23,765 bases of DNA from Omnitrophica WOR_2 bacterium RIFCSPHIGHO2_02_FULL_67_20 (GTDB lineage Bacteria > Omnitrophota > Gorgyraeia > Aquiviventales > Aquiviventaceae): the NCBI GenBank assembly GCA_001805695.1, contig MHGT01000041.1, positions 1 to 23,765 on the forward strand. Reading direction: 5' to 3'. Numbering within the stretch: position 1 is the first letter of the stretch; each line of letters opens with the position of its first letter. Below the pieces are notes generated by a model. The model was not told where the DNA came from and ran no database searches. It was given only the letters and a program-made list of their open reading frames with translations. The translations under genes and the position numbers were made by a program. Shown piece by piece: positions 23,040 through 23,765 of the stretch.

Positions 23040-23113
23040 AGGTTCGGGGGTCAGGGTTCTGGGTTCGGGGCGAACCGGTTCGCCCCCCACCCCGAACCCC
23101 CAGCCCTGAACCA
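23040..23113. repeat. Inverted GGGGTTC-type arrays with a 20-bp perfect palindrome
   Basis: Left arm 23040-23070 (GGTTCGGGGGTCAGGG-like) faces right arm 23077-23113 (CCCCGAACCCCCAGCC-like). At the centre 23067-23086 is a perfect 20-bp palindrome built on CGAACCGGTTCG. It fills the rseP-ispG gap, overlapping neither known domain. Confidence 0.85.
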
Positions 23114-23114
23114 T

Positions 23115-23765
23115 CTATCGGCCGACCAGCTTGCCCAGCCGCTCCAGCAGTCCGAAGCGATGGAGGTCGTTGAACGAAATCACGAGGACCAGCGTCATCA
23201 GGAGCACGAAGCTCACCTGTGCCGCCCGCTCCTGGATCTTCACGCTGACCGCCTTGCCGCGCAGCTTCTCGATGAGGAGGAAGAAGAGGTGCCCGCCGTC
23301 GAGGATCGGGATCGGAAAGAGGTTGAAGATCCCCAGGCTCAGGCTGAAGAGGCTCGCGAGAAAGAGCACCGGGGCGATCCCCAGCTTGACGGCGTCTGAG
23401 GTCAGGTAGACGAGGCCGATCGGCCCGGTCACGGAGTCGCGCAGGGCCAGCTTGCCGGTCAGCAGCGAACCCATCGCCGCCAGCGTCTCCTCGGTCCACT
23501 GGATCTGCTGGCGGAACGCCCGGCCGAGCGCCGGCACCGGGGACAGCCGGTACGGCTCGAACACGCCGCTGGGGGCCACACCGATGAGCCCCACGGTCTT
23601 CTCGCGGCCGATGGGGTCGGTGACCTGCTTCGGCGCCGGCGTCACCGTCACCGTCCGCGCGGCCCCGCGGGACTCCACGCGCAGGCTGAGCGGCCGGCCG
23701 GGCGAGGCGTAGACCGCCGTCGTGAGCTCGTCCCAGATGCGGATCGGCCGGCCGTCGATCGCGCT
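23115..23765 (-). CDS. rseP: Site-2 intramembrane zinc metalloprotease RseP, C-terminal part
   Basis: A 216-residue C-terminal fragment open to the window edge. It enters within a PDZ domain (SAIDGRPIRIWDELTTAVYA, SPGRPLSLRVESRG, TVTVTPAPK), continues through a linker with GVFEPYRLSPVPALGRAF, and ends with the conserved membrane part: SVTGPIGLVYLTSDAVKLGI, SLFSLSLGIFNLFPIPILDG followed by GHLFFLLIEKLRGK. The N-x2-P-x-P-x-LDGGH segment contains the third zinc ligand Asp of M50B proteases. The N-terminal HExxH would be outside the window. In this family the enzyme cleaves anti-sigma factors within the inner membrane. It precedes ispG, as is common. Confidence 0.93.
   Translation of the reverse strand, partial: SAIDGRPIRIWDELTTAVYASPGRPLSLRVESRGAARTVTVTPAPKQVTDPIGREKTVGLIGVAPSGVFEPYRLSPVPALGRAFRQQIQWTEETLAAMGSLLTGKLALRDSVTGPIGLVYLTSDAVKLGIAPVLFLASLFSLSLGIFNLFPIPILDGGHLFFLLIEKLRGKAVSVKIQERAAQVSFVLLMTLVLVISFNDLHRFGLLERLGKLVGR

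Overview
The window looks like core chromosome from a GC-rich (roughly 65%), probably uncultured bacterium. Apart from one plus-strand methyltransferase near the left end, every gene is on the minus strand and almost all are housekeeping genes. The order rseP-ispG-(inserted membrane gene)-proS-rimP-nusA-infB-trpS-scpA-scpB-chorismate mutase-pheA-hisC-aroF-tyrA-cmk-plsC-rpsA-tyrS recalls Nitrospirota or NC10/Rokubacteria-like genomes. That placement rests on gene order and composition only and is low confidence.

Layout, left to right: the N-terminal end of a metallo-beta-lactamase-fold gene (1-175, minus); an RlmI-type 23S rRNA methyltransferase (412-1602, plus); a UPF0104-type membrane protein (1559-2575); a secreted Ala/Pro-rich protein with its own near-consensus promoter (2698-3255); tyrS-rpsA-plsC-cmk (3475-7740); the aromatic amino-acid block tyrA-aroF-hisC-pheA-chorismate mutase (7847-12534); scpB-scpA (12524-13892); trpS-infB-nusA-rimP (14107-19211); proS (19404 to about 21164); a hypothetical membrane protein (21233-21874); ispG (21877-23016); and the C-terminal half of rseP (23115-23765, cut by the window edge).

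Functionally the block joins translation and transcription (RimP, NusA, IF2, S1, ProRS, TrpRS, TyrRS), chromosome segregation (ScpAB), phenylalanine/tyrosine synthesis from erythrose-4-phosphate and PEP through chorismate (DAHP synthase, chorismate mutase, prephenate dehydratase, prephenate dehydrogenase, HisC-type aminotransferase), lipid acylation and nucleotide supply. aroA is absent from between tyrA and cmk, and rbfA/truB are absent after infB.

The remarkable layer is between the genes. Nearly every gap holds short-period (7-9 bp) degenerate tandem repeats arranged as two inverted arms around a spacer, in several unrelated sequence families: CCSGTTNNG, GGGGTTC, GGGGCTC/GAGCCTC, CTTTTGN, and a single CTGCCTA run. 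These runs press into the coding sequences. They supply stop codons (hisC, trpS, chorismate mutase), an in-frame C-terminal tail (ispG) and an in-frame linker (proS), and they appear to have replaced the proS start codon. The GGGGTTC family forms perfect four-tract G-quadruplex motifs. One pair of GGGGTTC arms encloses the whole hypothetical membrane gene between ispG and proS. Other structure includes an ~85-bp dispersed palindromic element (two clear copies plus a related hairpin), a compact structured element at 13963-14078 that resembles an IS200/IS605 right end, and a promoter plus intrinsic terminator in the leader of rimP-nusA-infB.
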